A stretch of 64,000 nt of DNA from CAJBVW01 sp964457335 (GCA_964457335.1 CAYWGD010000015.1:32997-96996), one strand, 5' to 3'. Counted from the first letter of the stretch, positions 41,117 through 51,932 are shown. Numbers and translations: made by a program. Notes: a model not told the origin generated them from the sequence alone.

Positions 41117-42451
41117 CTACTGCGCGAGCGCCCGCGCACGCTCGCGCTCGGCGAGCGTGCCTCGCGCCAGCTCCTCGAAGATCGCGCCCCAGTCCGCGCG
41201 CGCCTTCAGCTGCTTCGCGATCTGGTACACGCCGCCGAGCCCGCGGTGCAGGAACACGAGCTCGTGGGGGGACCGCAGCGCCTGGCCCGCCACGAGGCGC
41301 GGCACCAGCGCGGCGATCCGCTCGTGCACGTCGTCCTCGGGGCCGCCCATCGTGTAGTCGCCGCCCATGAAGGGGGTCCCGATCGTGCGGCAGAGGTCCC
41401 AGAGCACGTCCTCGGACGCCTCGTCGCCGCGCCGGGTGAGGGCCCGGATGCGCAGCGCCGCCTCCATGAGCGCCTCGCGGTCGTCGTACTTCGCGGCAAG
41501 GCCGCACTCGCCGTAGGACGCGATCCACTCCAGCTCGAGCCGGCGCACGCAGCCGAAGTCGAGGATGCCGAGGCGCCCGTCGGGGGAGAACAGGTAGTTG
41601 CCGGGGTGCGGGTCCGCGTGGATCGCGCGCAGCGTGTACTGCATCCGCATGAACGAGCGCCCGAGCGTGACGCCGGCGCGCTGCTTCGCGGCCGTCGACG
41701 CGGTCGCCAGGAACACGGGCAGCGGGCGCCCCGTGAGCCGCTCCATCGTGAGCACCCGCGACGTGGACCAGCCCTCGTGCACGCGCGGCACGGTGACGTC
41801 GGGGTCATCGGCGAAGAAGCGCCGGAACTCCTCGAGGTTGGCGGCCTCCTTGCGGTAGTCGAGCTCCTCCTGGAGCCGCTCCTCGATCTCCTGGAAGATC
41901 GCGTCGAGCTCGTCTTTGGGCCGCCGCAGCACCCGCCCGGCGGTGAGCATGCTGCGGAGCGCGCCGAGGTCGGTGTGCACGCTCGTGTCGATGCCCTCGT
42001 GCAGGACCTTCACCACCACGTCGGTCCCGTCGGGGAGCTTCGCGGCGTGGGCCTGCCCGAGCGACGCGGTGCCGAGCGGCTCCGGATCGAAGGACGCGAA
42101 GAGCGTGTCGATGCCGCCGTTGAGCTCGGCCTCGACCCGCCGCTTCACCTGCTCGAAGGGGACCGGCTCCGCCTTGTCGTGCAGCTTCGCCAGGACCGAG
42201 CGCGCGTCATCCGGGAGCCCGAAGCCGTCCGCCATCTGCGCGACGGCCTGCCCCACCTTCATGGCGGCGCCCTTCAGCTGGCCCAGGTTCGCGGCGATGC
42301 GCGCCGCGTTCTCGTGGTGGGTGCGCTCCAGCGACGCCCGCCGCTCGTCCTCCCCCTGGAAGATGCCCGCCACCTTCTGCCCGAGGTAGGACGACGAGAC
42401 CCGGGTCGTCAGCGCGCCCAGCTGCGCCATGCGCGAGAGCTTCGAAGCCAT
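41117..42451 (-). CDS. AarF/UbiB-family atypical kinase
   Basis: A 444-residue ABC1/AarF/UbiB protein of the atypical-kinase group that supports ubiquinone or lipid metabolism. The family KxGQ motif is present in GAAMKVGQAVAQMAD (about 65-79), followed by LGTASLGQAHAAKL with the Ala-rich loop, VVVKVLHEG (kinase Lys), IHADPHPGNYL (catalytic-type Asp) and LGILDFGCV (DFG-like). The start at 42451 is preferred to a frame opening upstream at 42754 that overlaps the divergent cytochrome gene. Its membrane helix is not evident. Confidence 0.88.
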   Translation of the reverse strand: MASKLSRMAQLGALTTRVSSSYLGQKVAGIFQGEDERRASLERTHHENAARIAANLGQLKGAAMKVGQAVAQMADGFGLPDDARSVLAKLHDKAEPVPFEQVKRRVEAELNGGIDTLFASFDPEPLGTASLGQAHAAKLPDGTDVVVKVLHEGIDTSVHTDLGALRSMLTAGRVLRRPKDELDAIFQEIEERLQEELDYRKEAANLEEFRRFFADDPDVTVPRVHEGWSTSRVLTMERLTGRPLPVFLATASTAAKQRAGVTLGRSFMRMQYTLRAIHADPHPGNYLFSPDGRLGILDFGCVRRLELEWIASYGECGLAAKYDDREALMEAALRIRALTRRGDEASEDVLWDLCRTIGTPFMGGDYTMGGPEDDVHERIAALVPRLVAGQALRSPHELVFLHRGLGGVYQIAKQLKARADWGAIFEELARGTLAERERARALAQ

Positions 42452-42517
42452 GCCGCGCCTTCTAACCGGCGCGCCTCCGTCGCAGACCCGAGCGCCGGCC
42501 CCGCGGCCGGACGATTC

Positions 42518-42532
42518 AAAAAGATACAGGTT
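42518..42532 (+). promoter_or_regulatory. A-rich element shared with the MEDS gene (copy 2)
   Basis: AAAAAGATACAGGTT sits in the 148-base divergent gap between aarF and the diheme cytochrome gene, 67 bases before the latter's ATG. It differs from the copy at 39248 by one internal base (C for G) and one fewer leading A. It may mark a common promoter class or regulator site for both genes. Confidence 0.35.
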
Positions 42533-42599
42533 GAACCAAGCGTTCCCGTGCCTACCTCCCCCCGACACGGCGCCGCCCCTCGGCGCCCCGGAGGGTTCC

Positions 42600-44057
42600 A
42601 TGGACATCGGGAAGCGCACGGCGCTCGTGGCCGGCGTCGTCGCGGGCGTTCTCGCCTGCCTGGCGGCGGTGGAGCGGGCGGACGCCCAGGACCAGCTGCC
42701 CACGCAGGGCCCTACCAAGAAGCCGGCCGAGCTCCCGGTGCCCGCGCGCGGCAAGACGAGCTACGCGGAGGTCGCGACGACCGAGCCCTTCGACAAGGTC
42801 CAGAAGCGCATGAGCGCGCAGAAGGACGAGCTCGGGAAGAAGCAGAAGGCGCTGCTCGAGGCCCGCTACGACCTCTCGGACAAGCCCTCGGCGACCGTGA
42901 AGATGACCCGCGGCACCCCGGTCCAGACCGGCGTCCGCGTGAAGCTGAAGGAGGGGATGACCTGGCAGAAGCTGGCGTCGATGTCCCCCGCCGACATCCG
43001 GAAGCAGGGCGCGTGGCCCGCGGGCTTCCTCCCGCTCCCGCACCCGAACCACGACGAGGGAGGGATGGTCTTCCCCCAGCGTCACATCGACCTCGTCAAG
43101 AAGAACGAGAAGCGCGAGCTCACGCGCTTCGACCTCGACTTCGACCTCCCCGACCACCTCCTCCCCGAGTTCCCGCCCGCCATCTTCCTCACCACGCGCC
43201 CGGACCTCGGCGACGTCTCGCAAGGCCAGCTGGTCGGCACCCAGAACTTCTACGAGCTCTTCGACGGCGTCCTCAACCCCAAGCAGCTCGACGGGCTGCG
43301 GCTCCTCGTGTCGCAGTTCCCGCAGCAGCAGTTCAACCTCACGGACGACCGGCGCACCGTCGAGCCGAGCCTGGGCGTCGCCTGCTTCGACTGCCATGCC
43401 AACGGCCACACCAACGCCGCCACGCACCTCGTGGGCGACATCCGGCCGCAGGCCTTCCGCCGCCGCATCGACACCCCCTCGCTCCGCGGCGTGAACCAGC
43501 AGCGCCTCTTCGGCTCCCAGCGCGCGCTCCGCACGGTCGAGGACTTCACCGAGTTCGAGCAGCGCGCAGCCTACTTCGACGGCGACCCCGTCATCGCCGC
43601 CAAGAAGGGCGTCCACTTCCTCGACCGCGGCCAGGAGGTGCACGCCATGGCCGAGTTCCAGGAGATCCTCGACTTCCCGCCCGCGCCGAAGCTCGACGTG
43701 TTCGGGCGCCTCGACACGAGCCTCGCCACCCCGCAGGAGCTGCGTGGCGAGAAGGTGTTCTGGGGCAAGGGCCGCTGCGTCGAGTGCCACGAGCCGCCGC
43801 TCTTCACCGACAACTTCATGCACGATCTGAAGACCGAGCGCTTCTTCGACCCCATCCTCGTCAACGGGCGCATGGCGGTCGCGGACGGGCAGATCAAGAC
43901 CTTCCCGCTCCGCGGCATCAAGGAGAGCCCGCCGTACCTGCACGACGACCGGCTCCTGACGCTCGACGACACGGTCGAGTTCTTCAACCTCGTGCTCGGG
44001 ACGAAGCTCAGCGACCAGGAGAAGCAGGACCTCGTGGCCTACATGTACACGTTGTAG
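42600..44057 (+). CDS. diheme cytochrome c, peroxidase/MauG-like
   Basis: A 485-residue exported protein with signal peptide (residues 1-30, RADAQ cleavage region) and two heme c motifs: CFDCH (262-266) and CVECH (393-397). The spacing of about 130 residues and the C-terminal segment with IKTFPLRGIKESPPYLHDD (shown as the family-typical ligand loop) resemble bacterial cytochrome c peroxidases and MauG. The first 230 residues are unusual and have no heme. The ATG has GGAGG upstream. The enzymatic role (peroxidase, oxidase or electron carrier) is open. Confidence 0.8.
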   Translation: MDIGKRTALVAGVVAGVLACLAAVERADAQDQLPTQGPTKKPAELPVPARGKTSYAEVATTEPFDKVQKRMSAQKDELGKKQKALLEARYDLSDKPSATVKMTRGTPVQTGVRVKLKEGMTWQKLASMSPADIRKQGAWPAGFLPLPHPNHDEGGMVFPQRHIDLVKKNEKRELTRFDLDFDLPDHLLPEFPPAIFLTTRPDLGDVSQGQLVGTQNFYELFDGVLNPKQLDGLRLLVSQFPQQQFNLTDDRRTVEPSLGVACFDCHANGHTNAATHLVGDIRPQAFRRRIDTPSLRGVNQQRLFGSQRALRTVEDFTEFEQRAAYFDGDPVIAAKKGVHFLDRGQEVHAMAEFQEILDFPPAPKLDVFGRLDTSLATPQELRGEKVFWGKGRCVECHEPPLFTDNFMHDLKTERFFDPILVNGRMAVADGQIKTFPLRGIKESPPYLHDDRLLTLDDTVEFFNLVLGTKLSDQEKQDLVAYMYTL

Positions 44058-44069
44058 GCCGGCGGTCGG

Positions 44070-44777
44070 TCAGTACACGGTGAGCGCGCCCGCGTCGTCG
44101 GGCGTGTAGCCGTCGTCGGAGCCGGAGCCCGGGCAGCTGTCGCCGCCGCCGTCGCAGAAGGTCCAGGACGCGCCGCCGTCCGCGCTCGCGCGCACGGCGA
44201 AGTCGTAGCTCCCGGCCCCGGCCGGCGCGGCGAAGGTGCCCGCCCACTCGTCGTTCGCGAGGTCGCCAGGGACGAGCCCGTCCTTGTCGAGGTTGTAGAC
44301 CATCGGGGCCCAGGTCCAGCCGCCCGCGGCGGGGTCCGACCCGTCCGGTCCGTAGCCGAGCTCGAGCGTGATCCCCGCGCCCACGCCGGGCCCCTCGGTC
44401 ACGCCGGCCTGGTAGACCCAGCCGTACACGGGCTCGCAGGTGTCGCCGGCCGCGACGGTCTGCGCGCAGGGGTACTGCAGGTGGCAGTAGTCGATCGGGA
44501 CCGGCACGACGGCGGTGTCGCCGGTGTCGGCCGTGTCCGCGGTGTCGGCCGTGTCCGCGGTGTCGGCCGTGTCCGCGGTGTCGGCCGTGTCCGCGGTGTC
44601 GCCGGCCTCGGAGGTATCGGCTGTGTCGGCGTCGGTGTCGGTGTCGGTGTCGGCATCGGTGTCCGCGTCCGTGTCGGCATCGGTGTCCGCGTCGGCCTCC
44701 CCCGTGTCGTCGCCGCCCGTGGGCGGGTTCACGCGCGTCTCGCAGGCGGCGAACAGGGCGAGCAAGACGAGCTTCAT
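44070..44777 (-). CDS. Asp/Thr-repeat lipoprotein
   Basis: A 235-residue lipoprotein (lipobox LFAAC, Cys12). A linker of about 70 residues is almost entirely Asp, Thr and Ala (DADTDADT then DTADTADT), the second part from a perfect 18-bp DNA tandem repeat. The C-terminal 140 residues form a folded domain with six or so cysteines (YCHLQYPCAQT, ASWTFCDGGGDSCPG) and a DGGASW Asp-box-like motif. No known family. The repeat is reminiscent of other myxobacterial surface lipoproteins here (51106-51765 and the start of 28-1086). The cysteines suggest disulfides. Confidence 0.78.
   Translation of the reverse strand: MKLVLLALFAACETRVNPPTGGDDTGEADADTDADTDADTDADTDTDTDADTADTSEAGDTADTADTADTADTADTADTADTADTGDTAVVPVPIDYCHLQYPCAQTVAAGDTCEPVYGWVYQAGVTEGPGVGAGITLELGYGPDGSDPAAGGWTWAPMVYNLDKDGLVPGDLANDEWAGTFAAPAGAGSYDFAVRASADGGASWTFCDGGGDSCPGSGSDDGYTPDDAGALTVY
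44524..44595. repeat. 18-bp tandem repeat, four perfect copies
   Basis: The unit GTGTCGGCCGTGTCCGCG is repeated four times (44524-44541, 44542-44559, 44560-44577, 44578-44595) and runs into degenerate copies on either side. On the coding strand each unit gives two Asp-Thr-Ala steps. Perfect copies imply recent expansion or slippage, so repeat number may vary between strains. Confidence 0.9.
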
Positions 44778-44799
44778 CGCGGCCTCGGATTCCTGCTTT

Positions 44800-44815
44800 T
44801 CTTGGGGCGGGGGGG
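44800..44815. repeat. GC-rich intergenic element, copy 2
   Basis: TCTTGGGGCGGGGGG (44800-44814, with one extra G) lies in the 86-base gap between two divergent lipoprotein genes. It matches 36255-36269 (one base different) and 63946-63960. In this copy no palindromic C-run follows. Confidence 0.4.
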
Positions 44816-44863
44816 CTCCGCACTCTATCGCGAGCCCGGGCGCGATCGTGTACGCTCGCCGGC

Positions 44864-46687
44864 GTGAACCCCCTCCTCCTCCTCGTCCTCGCCGCCTGCG
44901 ACCTCGACCCCGACAAGGCCGGGCCCGACGCGGTCTCCTGCGAGTCGCTCCCCTCGAGCGCGTGGTCCGGCGACACCGTGTTCGAGGACCGAACCGACGC
45001 ATGGGGCGTCACGGGCGCGGCCGGCGGACGGCTCCAGGCCGTGGACCTCGACGGCGACCGCTACCCCGACCTCGTCGTCACGAACGTGTTCTCGAACGCG
45101 CGCGACGACCTCGGGGCGGACCCGCCCGTCCGGCACCACTACGTGCTGATGAACCGCCCCGGCGACGACGGCGGGCGCGTGTTCGTCGACGAGACGGAGG
45201 CGAGCGGCCTCATCCAGAACCGCGACGGCGGCGTCGGCACCTCCGCCACGCTCTACATCTACGGCGACGTCGACGACGACGGTGATCTCGACGCCTTCGC
45301 CGGCCGCTACTACGACGCCGGCTCCGACGACGCGACGGGCGACTGCTCCGAGATCCTGCTGAACGACGGGAGCGGCCACTTCAGCTTCGCGGACCGCTCC
45401 GACCCCTGCGTGATCGAGGGCGCGCCCGTCACCGCCGGCTCCTTCACCGACCACGACGCCGACGGTGTCCTCGACCTGTGGGTCGTCGCGTTCTACGAGG
45501 AGTACGGCTACCTCGCGTCGGGGCAGGACCAGCTCTACAAGGGCAACGGCGACGGCACGTTCACGACCGTCACCGACGACGTGGGCCTCACGCTCAAGCG
45601 TGGCCGCTCCACCGAGGACTACCTCGAGCGCGACGTGCGCCGCCCCGCCTACGGTGCCACCGCCTGCGACCTCGACGGCGACGCGCTCCCCGAGCTACTC
45701 GCGACGAACTACGGCCGCGCCTGGAACCAGCTCTGGCTCAACCAGGGCGGCGACTTCGTCGAGATCGGCGAGGAGGCCGGCTGGGACGCCGACGACGACC
45801 TCGACTACTCCGACAACTACATGTACGCCTGCTGGTACGAGGCGTACGGCACGTCCGGGGACCCCGAGCCCACCGTCAACTGCGGCGGCGCGTTCCCGAG
45901 CGACTACTGGAACGCCGGCTACGACGACCAGCCCGCGCGCCTCGCCGGCAACACCTTCACGACCGTGTGCGCCGACATCGACAACGACGGCGACAACGAC
46001 CTCTACGACGCCAACATCGTCCACGACTGGGCCGGCGAGTCGGCCGACCGCAGCCAGCTCCTCCTGAACGACGGCTCGGCCTCCTTCGAGCGCGTCGACA
46101 ACGACGACAACGGCCTCGCCCGCGAGCGGCCCCGCATGGGCTGGAACGAGGGCGACCTCCACGCCGCGTTCTTCGACTTCGACAACGACGGCTGGAAGGA
46201 CATCGTGCTCGGGTCGAGCGACTACGAGGACACCCACGTGTGGCTCTGGCGGCAGGTCGAAGCCGGGCAGTTCGAGGAGGTCTCGGACGCCACCGGCCTC
46301 AACCACCCCTGGCCGGCCGGGATGGCCATCGCGGACTTCGACCTCGACGGCGATCTCGACTTCGCCACCGGGTCCAGCACCGCGCGCTCCGGCACGCCCT
46401 GGACCACGCGCGAGGTCCACTTCTACGAGAACACCTCCCCCGCCGGGAACTGGGTCCGCCTCGAGGGCCTCCCCGTCGGCGTGCGCGTCGACGTGACCGC
46501 GGGCGGCGTCACGCAGACGCAGGAGGTCTCCGGCGGCTACGGCCACGCCGGCATCCAGAACGACACCGCGCTCCACTTCGGCCTCGGCGACACCTGCGTC
46601 GTCGACGAGATCACCGCGACCTGGCCCGGCGGCGAGACGAAGACGTGGCCGGCCACGGCGGGGAACCGGGCGATCACGCTCGAATAG
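44864..46687 (+). CDS. FG-GAP/ASPIC-UnbV (CRTAC1-like) lipoprotein
   Basis: A 607-residue surface lipoprotein (lipobox LAAC, Cys12). The body has several FG-GAP/VCBS-type repeats with Asp-rich Ca-binding loops (DLDGDRYPDL, DVDDDGDLDAF, DIDNDGDNDLYD, DFDNDGWKDIVL, DFDLDGDLDF). A C-terminal ASPIC/UnbV domain (about 525-607, with VRVDVTAGGVTQTQEV and WPGGETKTWP) gives the CRTAC1 architecture. Such proteins are predicted beta-propellers for adhesion or binding. A GTG start is used. It converges with the maltose-type permease gene, with only eight bases between stops. Confidence 0.9.
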   Translation: MNPLLLLVLAACDLDPDKAGPDAVSCESLPSSAWSGDTVFEDRTDAWGVTGAAGGRLQAVDLDGDRYPDLVVTNVFSNARDDLGADPPVRHHYVLMNRPGDDGGRVFVDETEASGLIQNRDGGVGTSATLYIYGDVDDDGDLDAFAGRYYDAGSDDATGDCSEILLNDGSGHFSFADRSDPCVIEGAPVTAGSFTDHDADGVLDLWVVAFYEEYGYLASGQDQLYKGNGDGTFTTVTDDVGLTLKRGRSTEDYLERDVRRPAYGATACDLDGDALPELLATNYGRAWNQLWLNQGGDFVEIGEEAGWDADDDLDYSDNYMYACWYEAYGTSGDPEPTVNCGGAFPSDYWNAGYDDQPARLAGNTFTTVCADIDNDGDNDLYDANIVHDWAGESADRSQLLLNDGSASFERVDNDDNGLARERPRMGWNEGDLHAAFFDFDNDGWKDIVLGSSDYEDTHVWLWRQVEAGQFEEVSDATGLNHPWPAGMAIADFDLDGDLDFATGSSTARSGTPWTTREVHFYENTSPAGNWVRLEGLPVGVRVDVTAGGVTQTQEVSGGYGHAGIQNDTALHFGLGDTCVVDEITATWPGGETKTWPATAGNRAITLE

Positions 46688-46695
46688 CGCGACCG

Positions 46696-47544
46696 CTACC
46701 CCTTGACCCCACCCGCGGTCAGCCCCTCCACGAGGTGGCGCTGGAGCGCGAAGAACAGCGCGGTGACCGGCAGGCTCACGAGGATGGCGCCCGCCGCGAA
46801 GTTGCCCCACTCCGCGCCGAACTCGCCGACGTAGCCGTTGAGGACGACGGGGAGCGTGTAGGCGCGCTCGTCGCCCATCAGCGTGGCGGCGAGGATGAAC
46901 TCGTTCCAGGCGGTCATGAACGCGAAGAGCGCGGTCACCACCAGCGCGGGGCGGGCGAGCGGGAGGATGACCTTCGTGAAGGTCGTCCACCGCGAGGCGC
47001 CGTCGAGCATGGCGGCCTCCTCGAGGTCCTTCGGGATGGTGTCGAAGTAGCCCTTGAGGTTCCACGTCGCGAACGGCACGGTGGTGGTCGAGTAGACGAG
47101 GATCAGCCCGCCGAGCGAGTCGAGGAGCCCCAGCGCGTCGAGAAGCAGGTAGAGCGGGATCGCCATCACGACGCCGGGGAACATCTGCGTGAGCAGGAAC
47201 GCGCCCATCAGGCGGTCCCGGCCCGGGAAGCTCCAGCGCGAGAGCGCGTACCCGGCGGTGCAGGCCAGCGCGACGCCGAGCACCGCCGTCACGCCGGAGA
47301 CCACGAGCGAGTTGAAGAGCTGCCGCCCGAAGAGCCACGCGCCCGTGGCGTCGGTCGTGCCCACGACGGCCTCGAAGTTGGCGAGCGTGACCTCGGTGGG
47401 GAGCGGGTTGACCGACATCGAGAAGGTCTGGGCGGGCGCGAGGGCCATCTTCACCACCCAGAGCACCGGGAAGAGCGTGGCCGCGGTGAGCGCGACGAGC
47501 GCGGCGTGCGTGACGACGACCCGAGCGGCGGAGGGCGCGCGCAT
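46696..47544 (-). CDS. maltose-type ABC importer permease (MalG-like)
   Basis: A 282-residue inner-membrane permease with six helices and the EAA loop EEAAMLDGASRWTTFTKV (about 166-183), which contacts the ATPase. It resembles MalG/carbohydrate CUT1-family permeases. It lies directly after the MalE-MalF-like fusion gene on the same strand, with adjoining coordinates, and completes the transporter with the MalK-like ATPase. The substrate is probably an oligosaccharide. Confidence 0.92.
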   Translation of the reverse strand: MRAPSAARVVVTHAALVALTAATLFPVLWVVKMALAPAQTFSMSVNPLPTEVTLANFEAVVGTTDATGAWLFGRQLFNSLVVSGVTAVLGVALACTAGYALSRWSFPGRDRLMGAFLLTQMFPGVVMAIPLYLLLDALGLLDSLGGLILVYSTTTVPFATWNLKGYFDTIPKDLEEAAMLDGASRWTTFTKVILPLARPALVVTALFAFMTAWNEFILAATLMGDERAYTLPVVLNGYVGEFGAEWGNFAAGAILVSLPVTALFFALQRHLVEGLTAGGVKG

Positions 47545-49625
47545 TCAGACCACCTTCCGGCCCGCGAGGCGGTTCGCGGCGCGGCCGTAGAGCAGGAGCA
47601 CGCCGAAGATGAGCACGGCGTAGGCGGCGGCGTAGCCGTAGCGGTGCCCGCGCGTGAAGGCCCAGCGGTAGGCCTGCGAGATGAGGATGTCCGTCGACCC
47701 GTCCGGCTCGCCCCCGCTCACCAGGTAGATGACGTTGAACATGTTGAAGGTCCAGACGCTCCCGAGGATGACCGCGGGGAGGAGCGCCGGCTTGAGCAGC
47801 GGCAGCGTCACGTTGCGGAAGCGCTGCCAGCCCGTGGCGCCGTCGATCTCGGCGGCCTCCTCGAGGTCACGCGGGATGGCTTGGAGCGCCCCGAGCGTGA
47901 CGACCATCATGAACGGGAAGCCGAGCCAGGTGTTCGTGGTCACGTTCGCGGCGAAGGCCGTCGACCACTGCGCGAACCACGAGACCGGCTCGAGCCCGAG
48001 CGCGACGAGCATGCCGTTGATCGCGCCGAACTGGCGGTGGAACATCCCCTTCCACACGAGCGCCGTGATGTAGCTGGGGATCGCCCACGGCAGGATGAGC
48101 AGCGCGCGGAACACGCCGCGGAGCCGCACCCACGGCTCGCGGAGCAGCATGGCGAGCGCGACGCCGATGGTCACGTGCAGCACCACGTTCGCGACGGTCC
48201 ACGCCACCGTGACCGCGAGCGTGGACCAGAACGAGAGCGGGCTCGTGAGCGGGAAGTCGCGCGCGAGCACGATGTCGAGGAAGTTGGCGAGGCCCACGAA
48301 GGTCCAGGCCTGCTCGTGGTACTCGAAGAGGCTCACCCCGGCGCCGACCACGAAGGGGAGCACCACGAGCAGCGTCATCGCGGTGAACGAGGGCGCGACC
48401 CAGGCGTAGGCGAAGCGCCACGCCGCGAAGGGCGCGCCGCGGGCCTCGCGGGCGATCCAGCCCACGGCCGCGAGGAGCCCGACGGCGCCGATCACCCACC
48501 AGGGCCGGGGATCCGCGGCGGCGGGGGGCGGCCGCGAGACGATGGCGTAGGTGGTCTGGGCCTCGCGGGCGGCCTCCTCGGGGCCGACGGCGCCGCGCAC
48601 GAGGCGCCGGAGCGAGCGGGCCAGCGGCTCCCAGGTCCGCGCCATCTCGGCGCGCGTGGGCATCGGCACGGCGGCGTCGAGCTGCTGCCGGAAGGCCGCG
48701 CGGACGGGGTCCGCCACCTCGACGGCCACGGTGGCGACGAGCTGCTTCCCCTGCTCCGCGCGCACGCGGGCCGCCTCCTCGCCGATCATCCACGCGCCGA
48801 ACGCCTCGGCGTCGCTGCCCGGGCGGGCGAGGAACAGCGCCTCCACCGTGACGTAGGGGGCGGCGGGCCGGCCCGTGGACGAGACCGTCGGGAGCGGGGC
48901 GACGCCGAAGTCGACGGCGGGGTCGATCTCGCCGAGGAACCAGGGCCCGTTCGCGACCATCGCGACCCGGCCCTCGTTGAAGAGCTGCGTGAGCAGGGCC
49001 CCGCTCGGGTCGGCGGGGCCGAGCGCGGCGAGCTCCTGCACGAAGCGCAGCCCGTCGACGTTCGCGGGGCTGTCGAGCGCGACGCCGTCCAGCCCGAACA
49101 CGCCGCCGCCGTGCCCGTGGAGCCACGGCGCGACGGCGTAGGCGCTCGCGGCCTCCCACGCGAAGCCCCAGGATGCCGCGCCCTTCCGCGCCCGCGCGAT
49201 CGCGAGCAGATCGTCGGTGGTGGCGGGCGGCGTCGGGACCAGCGCGCGGTTGTAGAAGAGCGCGTGCGACTTGTAGGCGAGCGGCCAGCCCCAGGCGCGG
49301 CCGTCGAGCGTGAGCGCCTCGACCGTGACAGGGTGGAGCGGGCCCGTGTCCAGCTGGACCGGCTGCACCAGCCCCTCGGCCGTCCACGCCCCGATCTTCT
49401 CGTGCGCGAAGACGAAGAGGTCCGGGCCGTTGCCGCGGGGGACGGCGGCCTCGAGCTTGGAGCCGAGGCTCTCGTAGGAGACGAACACGGGCCGCACGGG
49501 CGCTTCGGGGTGCGCGCCGTTCCACGTGGCCACGAGCGCGTCGAGGGCGGCGCGCTCGTCTCCGCGCCAGGCGTGCCAGAGCGTCACCTCCCCCGCGTGC
49601 GCGACGGCGAACGCGGCGGCGAGGA

Positions 49626-49629
<4 letters not shown>
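47545..49629 (-). CDS. fused sugar-binding protein and ABC permease (MalE-MalF-like)
   Basis: A single 694-residue polypeptide. After a signal-like start, residues 15-385 form a CUT1-type extracellular solute-binding domain (EVTLWHAWRGDERAAL, NGPDLFVFAHEKIG, WGWPLAYKSHALFYNRA, MVANGPWFLGEID). A membrane helix near 395 leads into a MalF-type permease (about 415-694) with EAA loop EEAAEIDGATGWQRFRNV. There is no separate binding protein in the operon. A GTG start at 49629 overlaps the ATPase stop by four bases. The frame is open further upstream, but that part overlaps the ATPase gene. Confidence 0.88.
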
Positions 49630-50603
<974 letters not shown>

Positions 50604-50606
50604 GTC

Positions 50607-51074
50607 CTACCTCCGCACGAACACGGCCTCGAGCCACGCGGGGTCGGCGGGCGCGCTCGGGTCGAGGCGCGCGGCGTCGAAGCGCGCGCCGAAGAGGGTG
50701 AGGAGCGCCCCCGCGTCGCGGGCGGGGAAGGCGCCGAACAGGAGGCCGCCGGGGCGGAGGGCGCGGGCCGCCGCCTCGACGTACCGCGCGCGGGCGGCGT
50801 CCCCGAGGACCGCGAAGCCGCCGGTCTCGCAGACGAGATCGAAGTCGCCGGGCGCCGCGTCCAGGAAGGAGCCCTCGATGGCCTCGATCCCGGGGGCCGC
50901 GCCGGGGCCGAACACGGTCACCCGGTACCCGCGGGCGTCCAGGGCGCGGGCCTCGGCGCCGCCCCAGGGGAGCGCGACGCGGGCCGGCGGGTGGTGCACG
51001 TGCGGGAGGAGACGGAGCACCACCGGGGTGCCGCGATCACGCGTGGGGCCGATGCCGGAGGGGGAGACGTTCAT
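50607..51074 (-). CDS. small SAM-dependent methyltransferase-like protein
   Basis: A 155-residue protein with a class I SAM-fold core: the sugar-nucleotide-like edge VTVFGPGAAPGIEAIEG, the DFDLVCETGGF acidic strand and YVEAAARALRPGGLLFGAFP, which is the motif after strand 5. It is short, and the usual glycine-rich first loop is only partly visible (PWGGAEARALDARG), so binding of SAM is plausible but unproven. It lies three bases upstream of the transporter ATPase. The acceptor is unknown; it resembles thiopurine-methyltransferase-type proteins. Confidence 0.65.
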   Translation of the reverse strand: MNVSPSGIGPTRDRGTPVVLRLLPHVHHPPARVALPWGGAEARALDARGYRVTVFGPGAAPGIEAIEGSFLDAAPGDFDLVCETGGFAVLGDAARARYVEAAARALRPGGLLFGAFPARDAGALLTLFGARFDAARLDPSAPADPAWLEAVFVRR

Positions 51075-51105
51075 CGTGACGACCGGTGTGTGACCGCGGC
51101 GTCTA

Positions 51106-51765
51106 TCACTCCGCGCAGTCGACCGTGAGCCGCCAGTTGCCGGTCTCGCCGCTTCGCCCGTCCACGACGACGAGGTACTGGGCGCCCACGTCGGACCACA
51201 CCTGGAGGATCTCGTCCTCGCCGCCGATCCCGGTGTCGTCGACCGCCTCGCATTCCCGGATGTTGGCGTCCCCGGTGGGGCAGGTGTCCTCATCGGCCCA
51301 GTAGAGCACGAAAAGATCCAGGTCCGCACACGGGGTGTCGAAGGTGAAGAACGCGGTGGTCTCGGCCGGGATGAACAGGCTGTACACGCGCTCCGGGGCG
51401 TCGTAGTCCCATCGATCCACGTTCGGGGTGCAGTACCAGTCTTCCCAGTTCTCCCCGGCGTAGTCGTTGGAGCCGCCTTCGTTGGTGCCCACCACGACGT
51501 CACCACACGACAACGTCCCCGACCAGCAGTCGGGGCCACCCGGCGCGGCCGTCGACGGATTCTCGTCGCAGATCCAGTCCACGTCGGTGTCCGTGTCGGC
51601 GTCGGTGTCGGCGTCGGTGTCGGAGTCCGTGTCGGCGTCGGAGTCCGCGTCGGAATCCGCGTCCGTGTCCGCGTCGGCCTGACCCGTCTCCTCCGCGTCG
51701 GAGGGCTTGACCTCGATCAGGTCGCAGCCGGCGAGCCCGTAGAGCAGCATCCCCCACGCGCGCAT
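51106..51765 (-). CDS. Asp-rich-linker lipoprotein
   Basis: A 219-residue lipoprotein (lipobox LAGC, Cys14). A linker of about 40 residues alternates Asp with Ala, Ser or Thr (TGQADADTDADSDADSDADT), encoded by a degenerate repeat. The C-terminal 150 residues form a cysteine-containing domain with a motif typical of pre-peptidase C-terminal-like domains (ERVYSLFIPAETTAFFTFD, DLDLFVLY, QYLVVVDGRSGETGNWRL). It resembles the lipoprotein at 44070-44777 in the linker only. It is divergent from the VTC gene, with 167 bases between them. Confidence 0.78.
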   Translation of the reverse strand: MRAWGMLLYGLAGCDLIEVKPSDAEETGQADADTDADSDADSDADTDSDTDADTDADTDTDVDWICDENPSTAAPGGPDCWSGTLSCGDVVVGTNEGGSNDYAGENWEDWYCTPNVDRWDYDAPERVYSLFIPAETTAFFTFDTPCADLDLFVLYWADEDTCPTGDANIRECEAVDDTGIGGEDEILQVWSDVGAQYLVVVDGRSGETGNWRLTVDCAE

Positions 51766-51932
51766 GTCACCTCCGTGCCGGTCACCGTACGCCCATCGCC
51801 GTGGGGTCGCAACCGCGACCTTGAAAGGGTGCCGGCTCCGCGCGTGTGTGAAGGTTCCGTCGGTCCCGTTCGAGTCTCTTGCCGTCGCCCCCCGGGGCAT
51901 CTACGATTGAAACGTTCAGGTGACGAGGTCCC

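Noticed and set aside
44524..44595. Possible CRISPR-like array in the 18-bp repeats
   Set aside because: The repeats are contiguous without spacers, are in frame, and encode the Asp-Thr linker of a lipoprotein.
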